From: Halochromatium roseum
Lineage (GTDB): Bacteria; Pseudomonadota; Gammaproteobacteria; Chromatiales; Chromatiaceae
DNA: 64,000 nt
Direction of reading: 5' to 3'
NCBI RefSeq assembly: GCF_016653315.1
Contig: NZ_NHSH01000053.1
Coordinates: 27,174 to 91,173 of the forward strand
A program made the translations under genes and the position numbers. Below, in pieces: positions 16,654-24,974 of this stretch; the stretch's first letter is position 1; each line of letters opens with the position of its first letter. The notes beneath the pieces were generated by a model that had not been told where the DNA came from, made no database searches, and saw only the letters and a program-made list of their open reading frames with translations.

Positions 16654-18557
16654 AGAGGCCCCATCAACCCCATCTCGGTCAAGAAGCGCGAAGGCGTCTT
16701 AGCCCAGCCGTTGTACCTTTTCCCATAACTCATGGTCAGCGTTTCGATGGTCCGGGTGATCGCGACGAAGCAGTTTCGGCGCTCTTCTTGCATCTCGCGA
16801 CTCTCATCTCCGGATTTCTTGCTCTGAAACGAAGGCAACTGATCTTCCGCCAGGCCGATCAGGTAGACGTGCGGAAACTCCAGTCCCTTTGAGCCATGGA
16901 TTGTCAGGCACCGCACGGAGTTCGCAGGCGCCTCTGGGGTTTTATTCGCCAAGGCCAACTCCTGCAAGAACTGCCCTAATGAAAGCGAGTAGGCTTCTTC
17001 CTCTCCACCGATTTCGCGAATAATGCTTTGCCACAGCATCCGCTCCGTTGCGTACTCCGTATACTGTTCCTTTCCGTTATCCTCGGTCGCATGCTCGACA
17101 CGATCGAAATATGCCAATGCCGCTTTTGCGAAGTCGGCATACCGACCCTTGACCAGCGCCGAGATCGCTGTCTGAAGTTCTGCGGGCACTGCCGCGCTCT
17201 CGGCCATCAGCGCGCCAAGGGCCTCTAATTGGTCGCCGTTCAGTGCTGCTGAGAATTGTGCGAGATAGTCATCGCTGAAGTCTTGATCCACGCAGTCAGA
17301 AAGCGCCTTCGTCACCGTCGCGGCCAACTCGTCGTCGGACCTTACCAGTGCCAACTTCAAGGCCGATGTCACAAACCGCAAAGGCGCGCTCTCGAACTGG
17401 GATTTACGTCGCTGTAGGTGGCTGCGCACGGACAGTTCGCTAAGCGCAACCTGCACCCGCTCCAATAGCTTGGTTGAACGCGCCAACACAGCAATATCGG
17501 AAGGCTCGACAGCGTCATTTAGTCTTGTTGCCAGATGCTTCGCAACACCTTCCGCCTCCTTCTGGTCGTCTTCGAACGCAAGAAGCTCTACAGGGTTTGC
17601 GCCAGACCCTGCCTTCATGGAACGCAAAGGCTTCTTGTGCGGTGCCCGGTCGCCGTTGTGCATAATCAGCGCATTTGCTAACTCCACGACCTCCGGTGGG
17701 CATCTGTAGTTTTCCGGCAATTGGATGGTGGTCAGCTCATAATCCTGTTCTAGCTGCCTAACACGCGCCGGGCTCGCGCCATTCCATTGATAAATGATCT
17801 GATCGTCATCTCCCACGATAAAGAGATTGCCATCCTTATCAGGAACGAGCGCACGGAGCAATCGGTATTGCACGAGATTCGTGTCTTGAAACTCGTCCAC
17901 GCAGACGTATCGATAAACAGTCCGCAATTGCGCGCTGAGGCGTGGCCTTTGGCGAAGCAACTCCTCGCAACAATACAGGATTGACCCATAGTCTAGGCAG
18001 TTGCGCTCTTTCAATACCTCCTTGTAGCGGACAAAGAGGGTTTGAAGCTGTCTGCCCGTCTCGGCGTCCTTCACCAAGGTCGATACGTTGGCGTCAGGGG
18101 TCACATTTCTGAGCAGAAAGTCGATGGCTTTTAGAACCTTTTCGGCAGATACCAACCTTGTCAGCACGTCCGATTTCTCTTCAAGCACCGATTTGAGGAT
18201 GCCGACGCGCTCGGCCTCCTCAAGGATTTCGAAGTCTGGACTCAACCCGAAATGGCTACCGTGCTGCCGCAGGATGTCGGTGGCGAACGCGTGAAACGTC
18301 GTCAGAAGCACTCTGTCTCGCGCTTCTGGCACCAGTTTCAGTAGGCGCTCTCGCATTTCGGCTGCCGCCTTTCTAGTGAAGGTGAGGCAGAGTATACGGA
18401 AGGACTCATCGCGCCCTTGTTCGACCAGCCGGGCAACGCGGGCGGTCAGCGTCGCTGTCTTGCCGGAGCCAGGTCCGGCTAGGAGAAGGAGCGGCCCTCT
18501 GTCCCACTGCGCCGCCGCGAGCTGATTGGCGTTGAACGTTTTCTGATCGTCCATCAT
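16650..18557 (-). CDS. UvrD/PcrA-like SF1 helicase (Gabija GajB-like)
   Basis: A 635-residue superfamily 1A helicase: Walker A AGPGSGKT (27-34), motif Ia LCLTFTRKAAAEMRER, motif II CVDEFQDTN, motif III VGDDDQIIYQWNGA, motif IV LPENYRCP, motif V TIHGSKGLEF and motif VI VAITRTIE. It overlaps both the OLD-nuclease gene upstream and the AAA gene downstream by 4 bases. An OLD-TOPRIM nuclease plus a UvrD helicase is the composition of Gabija and of class 2 OLD operons, so an anti-phage role is inferred. Its base composition looks less GC-rich than that of brxC or pglZ. Confidence 0.88.
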   Translation of the reverse strand: MMDDQKTFNANQLAAAQWDRGPLLLLAGPGSGKTATLTARVARLVEQGRDESFRILCLTFTRKAAAEMRERLLKLVPEARDRVLLTTFHAFATDILRQHGSHFGLSPDFEILEEAERVGILKSVLEEKSDVLTRLVSAEKVLKAIDFLLRNVTPDANVSTLVKDAETGRQLQTLFVRYKEVLKERNCLDYGSILYCCEELLRQRPRLSAQLRTVYRYVCVDEFQDTNLVQYRLLRALVPDKDGNLFIVGDDDQIIYQWNGASPARVRQLEQDYELTTIQLPENYRCPPEVVELANALIMHNGDRAPHKKPLRSMKAGSGANPVELLAFEDDQKEAEGVAKHLATRLNDAVEPSDIAVLARSTKLLERVQVALSELSVRSHLQRRKSQFESAPLRFVTSALKLALVRSDDELAATVTKALSDCVDQDFSDDYLAQFSAALNGDQLEALGALMAESAAVPAELQTAISALVKGRYADFAKAALAYFDRVEHATEDNGKEQYTEYATERMLWQSIIREIGGEEEAYSLSLGQFLQELALANKTPEAPANSVRCLTIHGSKGLEFPHVYLIGLAEDQLPSFQSKKSGDESREMQEERRNCFVAITRTIETLTMSYGKRYNGWAKTPSRFLTEMGLMGPL

Positions 18558-20281
18558 TGCCTCCTCGCAAGGGCCATTGCCTTCATGATCGCGCTTCTCA
18601 GCACCTTGGGAACAGCGGCAGGGCCACGCTCGCGCATCGCCTCGACCACCGCGTATGCGGCGCTCGGCTTGTCAGGAATGCATTTGATGATTTGCTCCGC
18701 GTACTCAGGGTCACCGGGAGCGGATTGCAGCGTCTGGCGCCTTTTAGCAGGAACCGCAATGGCCTCGTAGACATCAAGGAAGCCATTCGCAGCCAGATAG
18801 GGCTCAATCGATGCGGCGTTGGCCAGAACAGAGATGTGTCGCCAAGGGCGTTTTGGCTTATCTAGAATGCGGTCAGCGGCCTTCTTTGCATCGCGATCAC
18901 CCTGCGTATCGGCATCGGTTAGGCAGTGCCATGAAATCCCGAGGGCGTTGGCGACGTCGAGAAACCAGCCAATGTCGCCCAGTCGATATTCGAGACAGCG
19001 AACACCGGCTTGCTCCAAATCCAAGCCGAGCGCTTCCGCCGCCCCGGCGAACAAAATGGCTTCGGTCTCGCCCTCGCCGAGCAGCCAACAACGGGCGAAC
19101 AACAGCTCGCCACGCGTCCTGCGCACCAGAAAATCGAACTTTCTTTGGTCGCGGGGCTTGAGCAGCGTCTCTGTAACGGCACCTATTTTCACTTGGCCGC
19201 GAGACTTGTGGATTCGGCGAATGGCGCTCAGATCGACTTCGGATAGAAGATCCCCAGAATGCGTGGCAATCAATTTCTGTCCATCGATGTCGCGAATGGT
19301 CTTCCAGAGCGCCCGGACGGCATTGGGATGCAAGTGAGCTTCCGGCTCTTCCATCGCGACAATCGGCTTCGATTGCAGCATTCCCTGCTTCCTGGCGAGC
19401 TCGGATTTCAGGAACGCATCGAAGAGCATCAGCACCGTCAGACTCTGGGTGCCTTCACCATGTCTTCCGATTGGTAGCCGTGCCCCCGTTGCCGACGCGA
19501 TACTGACTTGGGTTCGGTTGAGCATGTCGAACACTCGCGCCGGAACAGCGTCGACGCTGACGACATCCTGGTTGCCCAAGGCGACCAGTTCTTGCACCTT
19601 GGCCAGGTGTTCTCGGACGCCTTTGAATGTGCCGTGGGCCTCGATGATCCGTGCGTTGATGTCCTCAAGCTGCGCTTCGATGGCTGTCTTGGCCGCCTCG
19701 TCAATCTGGGAATTCTTGACGAAGGGGGACCAGAACTGGGAGTGACGGGAAAACTCCTTGCCGGCATCACGCAATGCCGAGAGGTAGAACAGCGGGCGCA
19801 ACTGCTGAAGCGTGCTCAAGCGGCCCCGGTTCTTCGCTGGTAACGCGTTTCCGGCCGCATCGAGAAAGTCAAATGTGGTCTCGATGTCCTGGGTGACCTG
19901 CGAGTACTCGGCGCTGACGCGCAGCTCAACCCGGCTGCGGTCATCGGGGGGCACGAGGGCAATCACCCCAGCATCCCCTCCAAGCCGTTGCTCGATCTCC
20001 TCTGACCACTCTCCGGGCGTTTGCTCCTCGAACCTGAGGGTCATGACGATGGGCGGTGCTGTCGTCGGATCGGCGGCACGACTGTCAAAGTGCAGGTCGA
20101 ACTCGTCGAAGGGCGAGCCGCGACCGCCCGAGCGCAGCGTGTGCAAGCAGGCGCGCAGCGCGTGGAGCACACTGGTCTTGCCGCAATTGTTCTCGCCGAT
20201 CAGGACGGTCGTGTTCCCGAACGCAAGCTCCAGTGCTTTGATGCCTCGGTAGTGTTCAATCTTCAAGCCTGTCAACAGCAT
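18554..20281 (-). CDS. OLD-family ATPase/TOPRIM endonuclease (Gabija GajA-like, class 2 OLD)
   Basis: A 575-residue protein with an N-terminal ABC-type ATPase (Walker A GENNCGKTS at 29-37; Walker B VAMEEPEAHLHP at 308-319; H-loop LIATHSGDLL). A C-terminal TOPRIM nuclease follows, with E405/E407 in LGEGETEAI and D456/D458 in LTDADTQGD. I start at the ATG at 20281 because it forms TGATG with the pglX stop and gives the conserved MLLTGLKIEHYRGI; an earlier in-frame start lies within pglX. Class 2 OLD proteins nick or cut DNA and act with a UvrD-like partner, which is the next gene. Confidence 0.87.
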   Translation of the reverse strand: MLLTGLKIEHYRGIKALELAFGNTTVLIGENNCGKTSVLHALRACLHTLRSGGRGSPFDEFDLHFDSRAADPTTAPPIVMTLRFEEQTPGEWSEEIEQRLGGDAGVIALVPPDDRSRVELRVSAEYSQVTQDIETTFDFLDAAGNALPAKNRGRLSTLQQLRPLFYLSALRDAGKEFSRHSQFWSPFVKNSQIDEAAKTAIEAQLEDINARIIEAHGTFKGVREHLAKVQELVALGNQDVVSVDAVPARVFDMLNRTQVSIASATGARLPIGRHGEGTQSLTVLMLFDAFLKSELARKQGMLQSKPIVAMEEPEAHLHPNAVRALWKTIRDIDGQKLIATHSGDLLSEVDLSAIRRIHKSRGQVKIGAVTETLLKPRDQRKFDFLVRRTRGELLFARCWLLGEGETEAILFAGAAEALGLDLEQAGVRCLEYRLGDIGWFLDVANALGISWHCLTDADTQGDRDAKKAADRILDKPKRPWRHISVLANAASIEPYLAANGFLDVYEAIAVPAKRRQTLQSAPGDPEYAEQIIKCIPDKPSAAYAVVEAMRERGPAAVPKVLRSAIMKAMALARRQ

Positions 20282-23200
20282 CAAGCGTCCCCTCTGGCCG
20301 CGCGCTTCTCGGCCAAGGTCAAATGATGATCGTTGATGCGCTCGCCGTTGAAGAACGGGAACCAGGGGGCGCTTTCGACGTCCTTGCCGCGGTCCTTGGT
20401 CCATTTGATGTTGGGCTTGGCGCGCAGCACGCCGGCGCCCTTCTTGCCGACATCGCCGGCGAGCAGGAACGGGCGGATGTTCAGGCGCACGCCGTCGTTG
20501 AGGTCCGGGTTCCAGCCGATCGGCTGCTCGGCGAGCGGTTTCCAGCGCACGAAGATGTCGAGCGGGGCCTCGCCGTCGAGGATGGCCTCGAGCTTGGTCT
20601 TGAGCGCGCGGGCGGCGGCGAGGCGCTCGTCGGCGCCGCCACGGGCGTTGGCGCCATGATCTGCGCCAGTCTCCGCGCCAGTGTCGGCGCCAATCTCCGC
20701 GCCAGCGTTGGCGCCACCGCCCGCGCCCGCGCGCTGTTGCAGGCGAATCCAGTCGTCGAGGTAGGTATAGATCAGCCGCTCGAGCTTGGCGCGGTCGAGC
20801 TGGTGATAATTGACCAGGGCCGCGAAGCCGTCCTTGAGTCCGTCCCAGATGTGCCAGATGAAGGGGCGGTGCTGAAACAGCTTGCAGTGCTGCTCGAAGA
20901 AAGAATCGCGCAGCCAGACCTCCAGGGACTTGCCGCCGGCGCCGGCGGCCTGCAGCAGGGTCGAGAGGGTGCCGGTGGTCCAGTCCTCGCCATAGGCGGC
21001 GATCAGCAGGTTGAGCAGCCGCTCATGCGCTGCCGGCTCACCGCGCAGCGCCGGCAGGCAGACGATGCCGTCGTCATCGCTCAGCGCATCGAGCTGGCGC
21101 GCCTCGGCGAGGAGCTGGCGGGATTCGTCGGACAGCTCCATCCCCCGCGACACTGGTTCTGCACCCGACTCCGACTCCGACTCCGACGTAGTCAGGCCAT
21201 CCTGGCCTGACAAACCACTCGTAGAATCCTCAGGGCTGGAAGCCCTGACTACGCTGCCGCAATCGAACTCGGCCGGCCAGCGATAGCCAAGCAGCCGGGC
21301 GACGGCGACCTGCAGCACACTGGCGTCGGTGCGCTTGGGGCCGATGGCGGTCCATTTGGTTTGCTCATCCCAGATCACCGAGGCGCAGGGGTGGCCGTGG
21401 AAGATCCATTGGGTGGGGTCGTCGGAATAGGGTTTGGGGAGGCCGTTGGGGTAGCGCTCGGCGGCAATTGACTCCCACTTGGATTGTTCAAAAGGAACCT
21501 TGGTCAGTGTGGCTGCGGTTACTTTGAGAGCTTGATCTACTGCGCGGACGCTCTCATGATACTCGCCAGATTCCAAAAAAGCCCAGATAGTGGGAATTAA
21601 AGAAGGGCTGCTAGGTGCAATCGGGCAAATGTTATCATCAAATACCTCTCCGCTATAAAGAAACGGCTCCAGCTTACGCATTTTGCTAACTGCGACGCCG
21701 TTACGTCCAAAAACAATTTGTCCATGAATGCGACAGCCAAGCTGGCTCCTTAATGCCGCGTCATCGATTGGAACCTTGCATAGCTGCGAACGCCCGGACC
21801 AAGCTGACGACTCCACTGGAGAATTAAGCCAATAAACTCTATTTTCATCTACTAAGGGAAATTCCCAAAAGCATAAAATGAATCGCGGTCCGTCTCCAGT
21901 TGTACTACCTTTTCCGTAGTCTGCGACATTGGCTAGTAAAACCATGTCGGAGTAGTCCTCAAAGGCAACACGAGAGTCTGGATTTTTTAGCTGCTGCAAC
22001 TGTCTCGCCAAATACAGCTCGTTTTTTTGGAGCAAGCTTGATTTTGTTAAGATTTCTCGCGATTCGCTTGCATCAATGCCTCGCAAGCCCGTCTCCTCAT
22101 CAGGCGGCGTTCGGCTTTGAGTAAGAAGAATCACATTGAAAGCCCACCAGTCCATAACTTGGAATGCGGCCATACCTAGCCGAGCGATAAGATTCCAGCT
22201 CGTTTGCCGTAGTAGACGCTTTCGCTGCTTACGATAGCTAGCTAGAAATAGCCAATTCTGAGGCATGACGACCTGAACAACGCCGGAGCCATCTTTCTCT
22301 GTGAATTCTAGGCAGCGTTCGAGAAAAACGTTGGCGAGATCATTCTTCGCATCGGTATATCGGGTTTCGCAGTAGTCACGAAGCTTGAGCGACTGTTTGC
22401 CGCGCGACAGGTAGGGAACGTTGGTTATTACCCAATGGTAGCGATCGGCCAGCAGCTGTGCAGCCCGCGCCAAACCCGCCGCCACCACCCCAAGCTCACG
22501 CTGCTGCTCGTCTTCCGACGCCAGCGCCCGCTCGACCAGGGGCGCGACCCGCTCCCAGCCCCGCTGTGGACCCAGGTCGATCAGATCATCATCGCGGAAG
22601 GCCCGGCGCGGATCGATCAGGCTGCCCAGCGTCGACGCGTCCTGAAACAGCTCATAGATCCGCTCCAGCGCATGCTGCAGATCGACATCGCCCTCGGCCA
22701 GTTGCAGCCAGTCGGCCTTGCTGGCATGAATCCCCAGCCCGGAGCAGGCGAGATTCAGCGCCGGTAGCGGACGGTAGCCGCCGGCATCGGGCCAGCGCCA
22801 GGCGGTCAGGGCCAGCGCGAAGGCGGCGATCTCGACGCAGCGCTGATCCAGCTCCAGGCCATGCAGGTTGTCGCGCAGCACGGCATCGATGGCGGCGCGG
22901 GCGTCGAGCCCTTCCAGTGCCATGCGCATCGGTACCAACATCTGTAAGGCGGCGACTAGGAAGTGCCCGGAGCCGCAGCAGGGGTCCATCAGCTTCAGCT
23001 CGCCAAGCCGCGCCGGCCAGGCGTCGAAGGTGCCAGCGGCGGTGGTCCAGTGTTGCGCGTACGTAGTCAGGCCATCCTGGCCTGATGAATCTTGGGTATC
23101 AGGGCTGGAAGCTACGTTGGCGTTATCAGGGCTGGAAGCCCTGGCTACGTTGGCGTGGGCGTCGGCGTAGATGCTGCCGCGCCAGGGCCAGTCGGGCAGG

Positions 23201-24648
23201 CCGGCCTTGTCGGGGTTGTGCCAGACGTAGCGGACTTGGAAGCCATATTCCTTGTCGCTGCGGATGATGTGGTTGTAGGCGTCCTCTTGCCAGAAGGCGC
23301 CGGTGCGGTTCAGGTGCCGGTTGATGGCGCTGGCAGTGAAGGACTTCCAGCTATGGAGGATCTTGGACAGCGCATGGCCGGGCAGCGGCTCGACGATGAC
23401 ATGCACATGGGTGGGCATGACGCACCAGACGTGGAGCCGGTAGCGCTGTTGGTCGAAGTACTGGAGAGCGTCGGCGACGATCTGGGCGTTCTCGGGTCGT
23501 TTCAGCCAGCAGGCGCCGTGCCCGGCATCGAGATAGGTGTCAATACGTTGCTGGTACTCGTTGTTGGCCTGTCTGCGCACGGGCTCCGGCAGTTGGCCGT
23601 CAGGGGAGCGTGCTTGCTCGTACCGGGCTTCGCGTGCTGCGGTCCATTCGTCGAGTTTGGCTCGGGGGATCGAGTCGGCCAGTCGGAAAACGACGTGGTA
23701 GATGGCGTTGTCGCAGGTCCAGTGCGGTAGGTGTTCGCCGCGGGTCTTAGTGAGGGTTTGTTCGTCGATGCCTGGCTGCGTCGTCAGGCCATCTTGGCCT
23801 GGGGACTCAGGGCTAGAAGCCCTGACTACCTCAGCTTCGGAGCGGACGAAACGCAGGTACTCCAGCGGCACGCCAGGAATCGCCGCCTTGCGGCGCAGCG
23901 CCTCCTCACTCTCGGCACTGCGCCGGTCGGCGTCGCTCAGCTGGCGCGCGGCCCACCAGGCGCCGAGGCTGTTGTCGAGCAGGAAGGCGACCATGTAGGG
24001 CTCGGTGAAGAGCTGGGTGACGGCGGGCAGCTCGCGGGCGCCAATCTTGACCTCAGAGGCGTTGACGCGGTCCTTCTGCCTGGTCTGCCAGAACTGGTAG
24101 ACCCAGCCGAGGCCGTCGCTGGCGTGGAAGGTCTCGGGCGCCAGGTTGGCGAGCAGGCGCTCGAGCGCGCGTTGGTGCTCGGGCGCGAGGTCGAGCGCCA
24201 GCACCGGGCTGTCGGGGCGGAAGATCTGCGGCAGCATGCGCGCGGCATAGCGCCCGGCCAGCTCCCAGCCGTTGGCGGCGCCTTCGTCCTGGGCCAGCTC
24301 CTGGCATTCGGCGAGCGACAGGGGCACGCCTTCGGGGTGCATCAGCAGCTGGTTCTCGGCCAGGAAGCGGGCGAAGAGCATGCGGTGCCAGTGCTCGTAG
24401 GCGGTCTCCTGCGCCAGCTGCTCGATGGCCTGGACGCCGTTGGGCGCGCGCTGGTCGCCGAGCTGGCGGCCGTGGGCGCGCAGGCGTCGGCGCAGGGCGC
24501 GCTCGCTGTCGGTGAGATGCGGAGGCGCCTCGGCGTCGCCGACCCCGAGATGCTGCAGCGCGGCCTGGGCGGCCTGCTCGGCCAGGTCGCGGGCCTTGAC
24601 GATGGCGTCTTCAAGCTGCCGGCGCAGGGGTTTGGCGAGGGGGTCCAT
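20281..24648 (-). CDS. pglX: BREX adenine methyltransferase PglX carrying an in-frame RAYT transposase insertion
   Basis: BREX DNA-methyltransferase that marks self DNA. The N-terminal helical domain occupies residues 1-267 (ending PLEYLRF). Methyltransferase motif I DPCCGSGHF is at 555-563, motif IV NVPY at 743-746, and a target-recognition region of AT-richer DNA follows (nt about 21490-22430). Residues about 270-533 are foreign: a complete Y1/HUH RAYT domain between translated REP repeats, displacing motif I by about 265 residues. A third translated REP sits at residues about 1133-1154, followed by SESESES, and an Ala/Gly/Asp tract lies near 1305-1336. The frame is open throughout 1455 codons. 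Whether it still methylates cannot be told from sequence. Confidence 0.9.
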   Translation of the reverse strand: MDPLAKPLRRQLEDAIVKARDLAEQAAQAALQHLGVGDAEAPPHLTDSERALRRRLRAHGRQLGDQRAPNGVQAIEQLAQETAYEHWHRMLFARFLAENQLLMHPEGVPLSLAECQELAQDEGAANGWELAGRYAARMLPQIFRPDSPVLALDLAPEHQRALERLLANLAPETFHASDGLGWVYQFWQTRQKDRVNASEVKIGARELPAVTQLFTEPYMVAFLLDNSLGAWWAARQLSDADRRSAESEEALRRKAAIPGVPLEYLRFVRSEAEVVRASSPESPGQDGLTTQPGIDEQTLTKTRGEHLPHWTCDNAIYHVVFRLADSIPRAKLDEWTAAREARYEQARSPDGQLPEPVRRQANNEYQQRIDTYLDAGHGACWLKRPENAQIVADALQYFDQQRYRLHVWCVMPTHVHVIVEPLPGHALSKILHSWKSFTASAINRHLNRTGAFWQEDAYNHIIRSDKEYGFQVRYVWHNPDKAGLPDWPWRGSIYADAHANVARASSPDNANVASSPDTQDSSGQDGLTTYAQHWTTAAGTFDAWPARLGELKLMDPCCGSGHFLVAALQMLVPMRMALEGLDARAAIDAVLRDNLHGLELDQRCVEIAAFALALTAWRWPDAGGYRPLPALNLACSGLGIHASKADWLQLAEGDVDLQHALERIYELFQDASTLGSLIDPRRAFRDDDLIDLGPQRGWERVAPLVERALASEDEQQRELGVVAAGLARAAQLLADRYHWVITNVPYLSRGKQSLKLRDYCETRYTDAKNDLANVFLERCLEFTEKDGSGVVQVVMPQNWLFLASYRKQRKRLLRQTSWNLIARLGMAAFQVMDWWAFNVILLTQSRTPPDEETGLRGIDASESREILTKSSLLQKNELYLARQLQQLKNPDSRVAFEDYSDMVLLANVADYGKGSTTGDGPRFILCFWEFPLVDENRVYWLNSPVESSAWSGRSQLCKVPIDDAALRSQLGCRIHGQIVFGRNGVAVSKMRKLEPFLYSGEVFDDNICPIAPSSPSLIPTIWAFLESGEYHESVRAVDQALKVTAATLTKVPFEQSKWESIAAERYPNGLPKPYSDDPTQWIFHGHPCASVIWDEQTKWTAIGPKRTDASVLQVAVARLLGYRWPAEFDCGSVVRASSPEDSTSGLSGQDGLTTSESESESGAEPVSRGMELSDESRQLLAEARQLDALSDDDGIVCLPALRGEPAAHERLLNLLIAAYGEDWTTGTLSTLLQAAGAGGKSLEVWLRDSFFEQHCKLFQHRPFIWHIWDGLKDGFAALVNYHQLDRAKLERLIYTYLDDWIRLQQRAGAGGGANAGAEIGADTGAETGADHGANARGGADERLAAARALKTKLEAILDGEAPLDIFVRWKPLAEQPIGWNPDLNDGVRLNIRPFLLAGDVGKKGAGVLRAKPNIKWTKDRGKDVESAPWFPFFNGERINDHHLTLAEKRAARGDA
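20640..20735 (-). repeat. Ala/Gly/Asp-coding degenerate repeat in pglX
   Basis: Imperfect repeats of a GGCGCN-type unit encode GANAGAEIGADTGAETGA and continue to GANARGGADE. It is probably a flexible linker created by slippage. Confidence 0.6.
21187..21253. repeat. REP-like element A, translated within pglX
   Basis: Outer inverted repeat CGTAGTCAGG/CCTGACTACG (10 bases, perfect) encloses two hairpins, CAGGCCATCCTGGCCTG and CAGGGCTGGAAGCCCTG. On the minus strand it is read in frame as VVRASSPED...SGQDGLTT. It is the cleanest copy in the window and has no transposase attached. Confidence 0.85.
23062..23149. repeat. REP-like element B, left flank of the RAYT insertion
   Basis: Starts CGTAGTCAGGCCATCCTGG like copy A, but the second hairpin unit occurs twice, first truncated (AGGGCTGGAAGCTACG) and then complete (CAGGGCTGGAAGCCCTG). 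It is translated in frame as VARASSPDNANVASSPD...GQDGLTT. Confidence 0.8.
23149..23744 (-). mobile_element. REP-associated tyrosine transposase (RAYT, Y1/HUH) domain inside pglX
   Basis: Residues about 303-500 of the fused protein. It matches the RAYT pattern from end to end: LPHWTCDNAIYHVVFRLADSIP at the start, the HUH pair H414/H416 in MPTHVHVIVEP, LSKILHSWKSFTASAINR, GAFWQEDAYNHIIR, and the catalytic-tyrosine block RYVWHNPDKAGL (Y474). There is no Met between residues 268 and 410, and the first GTG codon falls inside the domain, so no independent start is apparent. RAYTs cleave single-stranded REP hairpins; the flanking REPs are the expected substrates. Confidence 0.85.
23778..23830. repeat. 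REP-like element C, right flank of the RAYT insertion
   Basis: GTCAGGCCATCTTGGCCTG followed by CAGGGCTAGAAGCCCTGACTACC, in the same orientation as copies A and B. It is translated as EVVRASSPESPGQDGLTT directly after the PglX N-terminal domain, marking the junction where PglX sequence ends. Confidence 0.8.
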
Positions 24649-24699
24649 GGGGGGTGTGCTCCTTAGTGCTTTGATTGGGCGTTCAATCTGGCCGTTGGA

Positions 24700-24810
24700 T
24701 CAGTCAAAGTGGCCAAACCTGTTGTAGCCCAGTATCTCATCGTCGCTGCGAGGGTCGAGGATGGGCAGGGACCAGACTGCGCGACGGAGCCAGTCGAGCG
24801 TTTCGTCGAT
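24700..24810 (-). pseudogene. Relic of a PSK/VapB-type antitoxin C-terminus
   Basis: In the same frame as the vapB stop just upstream, 36 codons read IDETLDWLRRAVWSLPILDP and on through RSDDEILGYNRF to TGA. The LPxLDxRSxDEILGY block is typical of the C-terminus of antitoxins paired with PIN toxins. No start and no toxin accompany it, so it appears to be a fragment, possibly once fused to the preceding frame. Confidence 0.4.
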
Positions 24811-24969
24811 CTAGGGCTTAGAGCCGCCAAGCTGCGCTAATTGGTGCGCACTCTCTCGCTCAATCAGCGCCTTGAGTGCCTCATGCACCAAGGCCGTTGG
24901 TTCTTTGATGCCGCTGAGTGCTTGGGCGCGCTGCAGCAGGTCGTCATCAATATCGACTGTCACTCGCAT
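24811..24969 (-). CDS. vapB: VapB-type antitoxin (short)
   Basis: A 52-residue ORF too short for a default gene call. MRVTVDIDDDLLQRAQALSG and then IKEPTALVHEALKALIERES is a textbook VapB N-terminal ribbon-helix-helix. It ends LAQLGGSKP, where VapB proteins normally continue, so it may be truncated by the TAG at 24811. It follows mazF by 5 bases on the same strand. No VapC toxin is next to it. Confidence 0.65.
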   Translation of the reverse strand: MRVTVDIDDDLLQRAQALSGIKEPTALVHEALKALIERESAHQLAQLGGSKP

Positions 24970-24974
24970 GTCTG

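Noticed and set aside
21187..23830. REP elements considered as CRISPR repeats or terminators of pglX
   Set aside because: Irregular spacing, double-hairpin REP architecture, and they are translated within an open frame.
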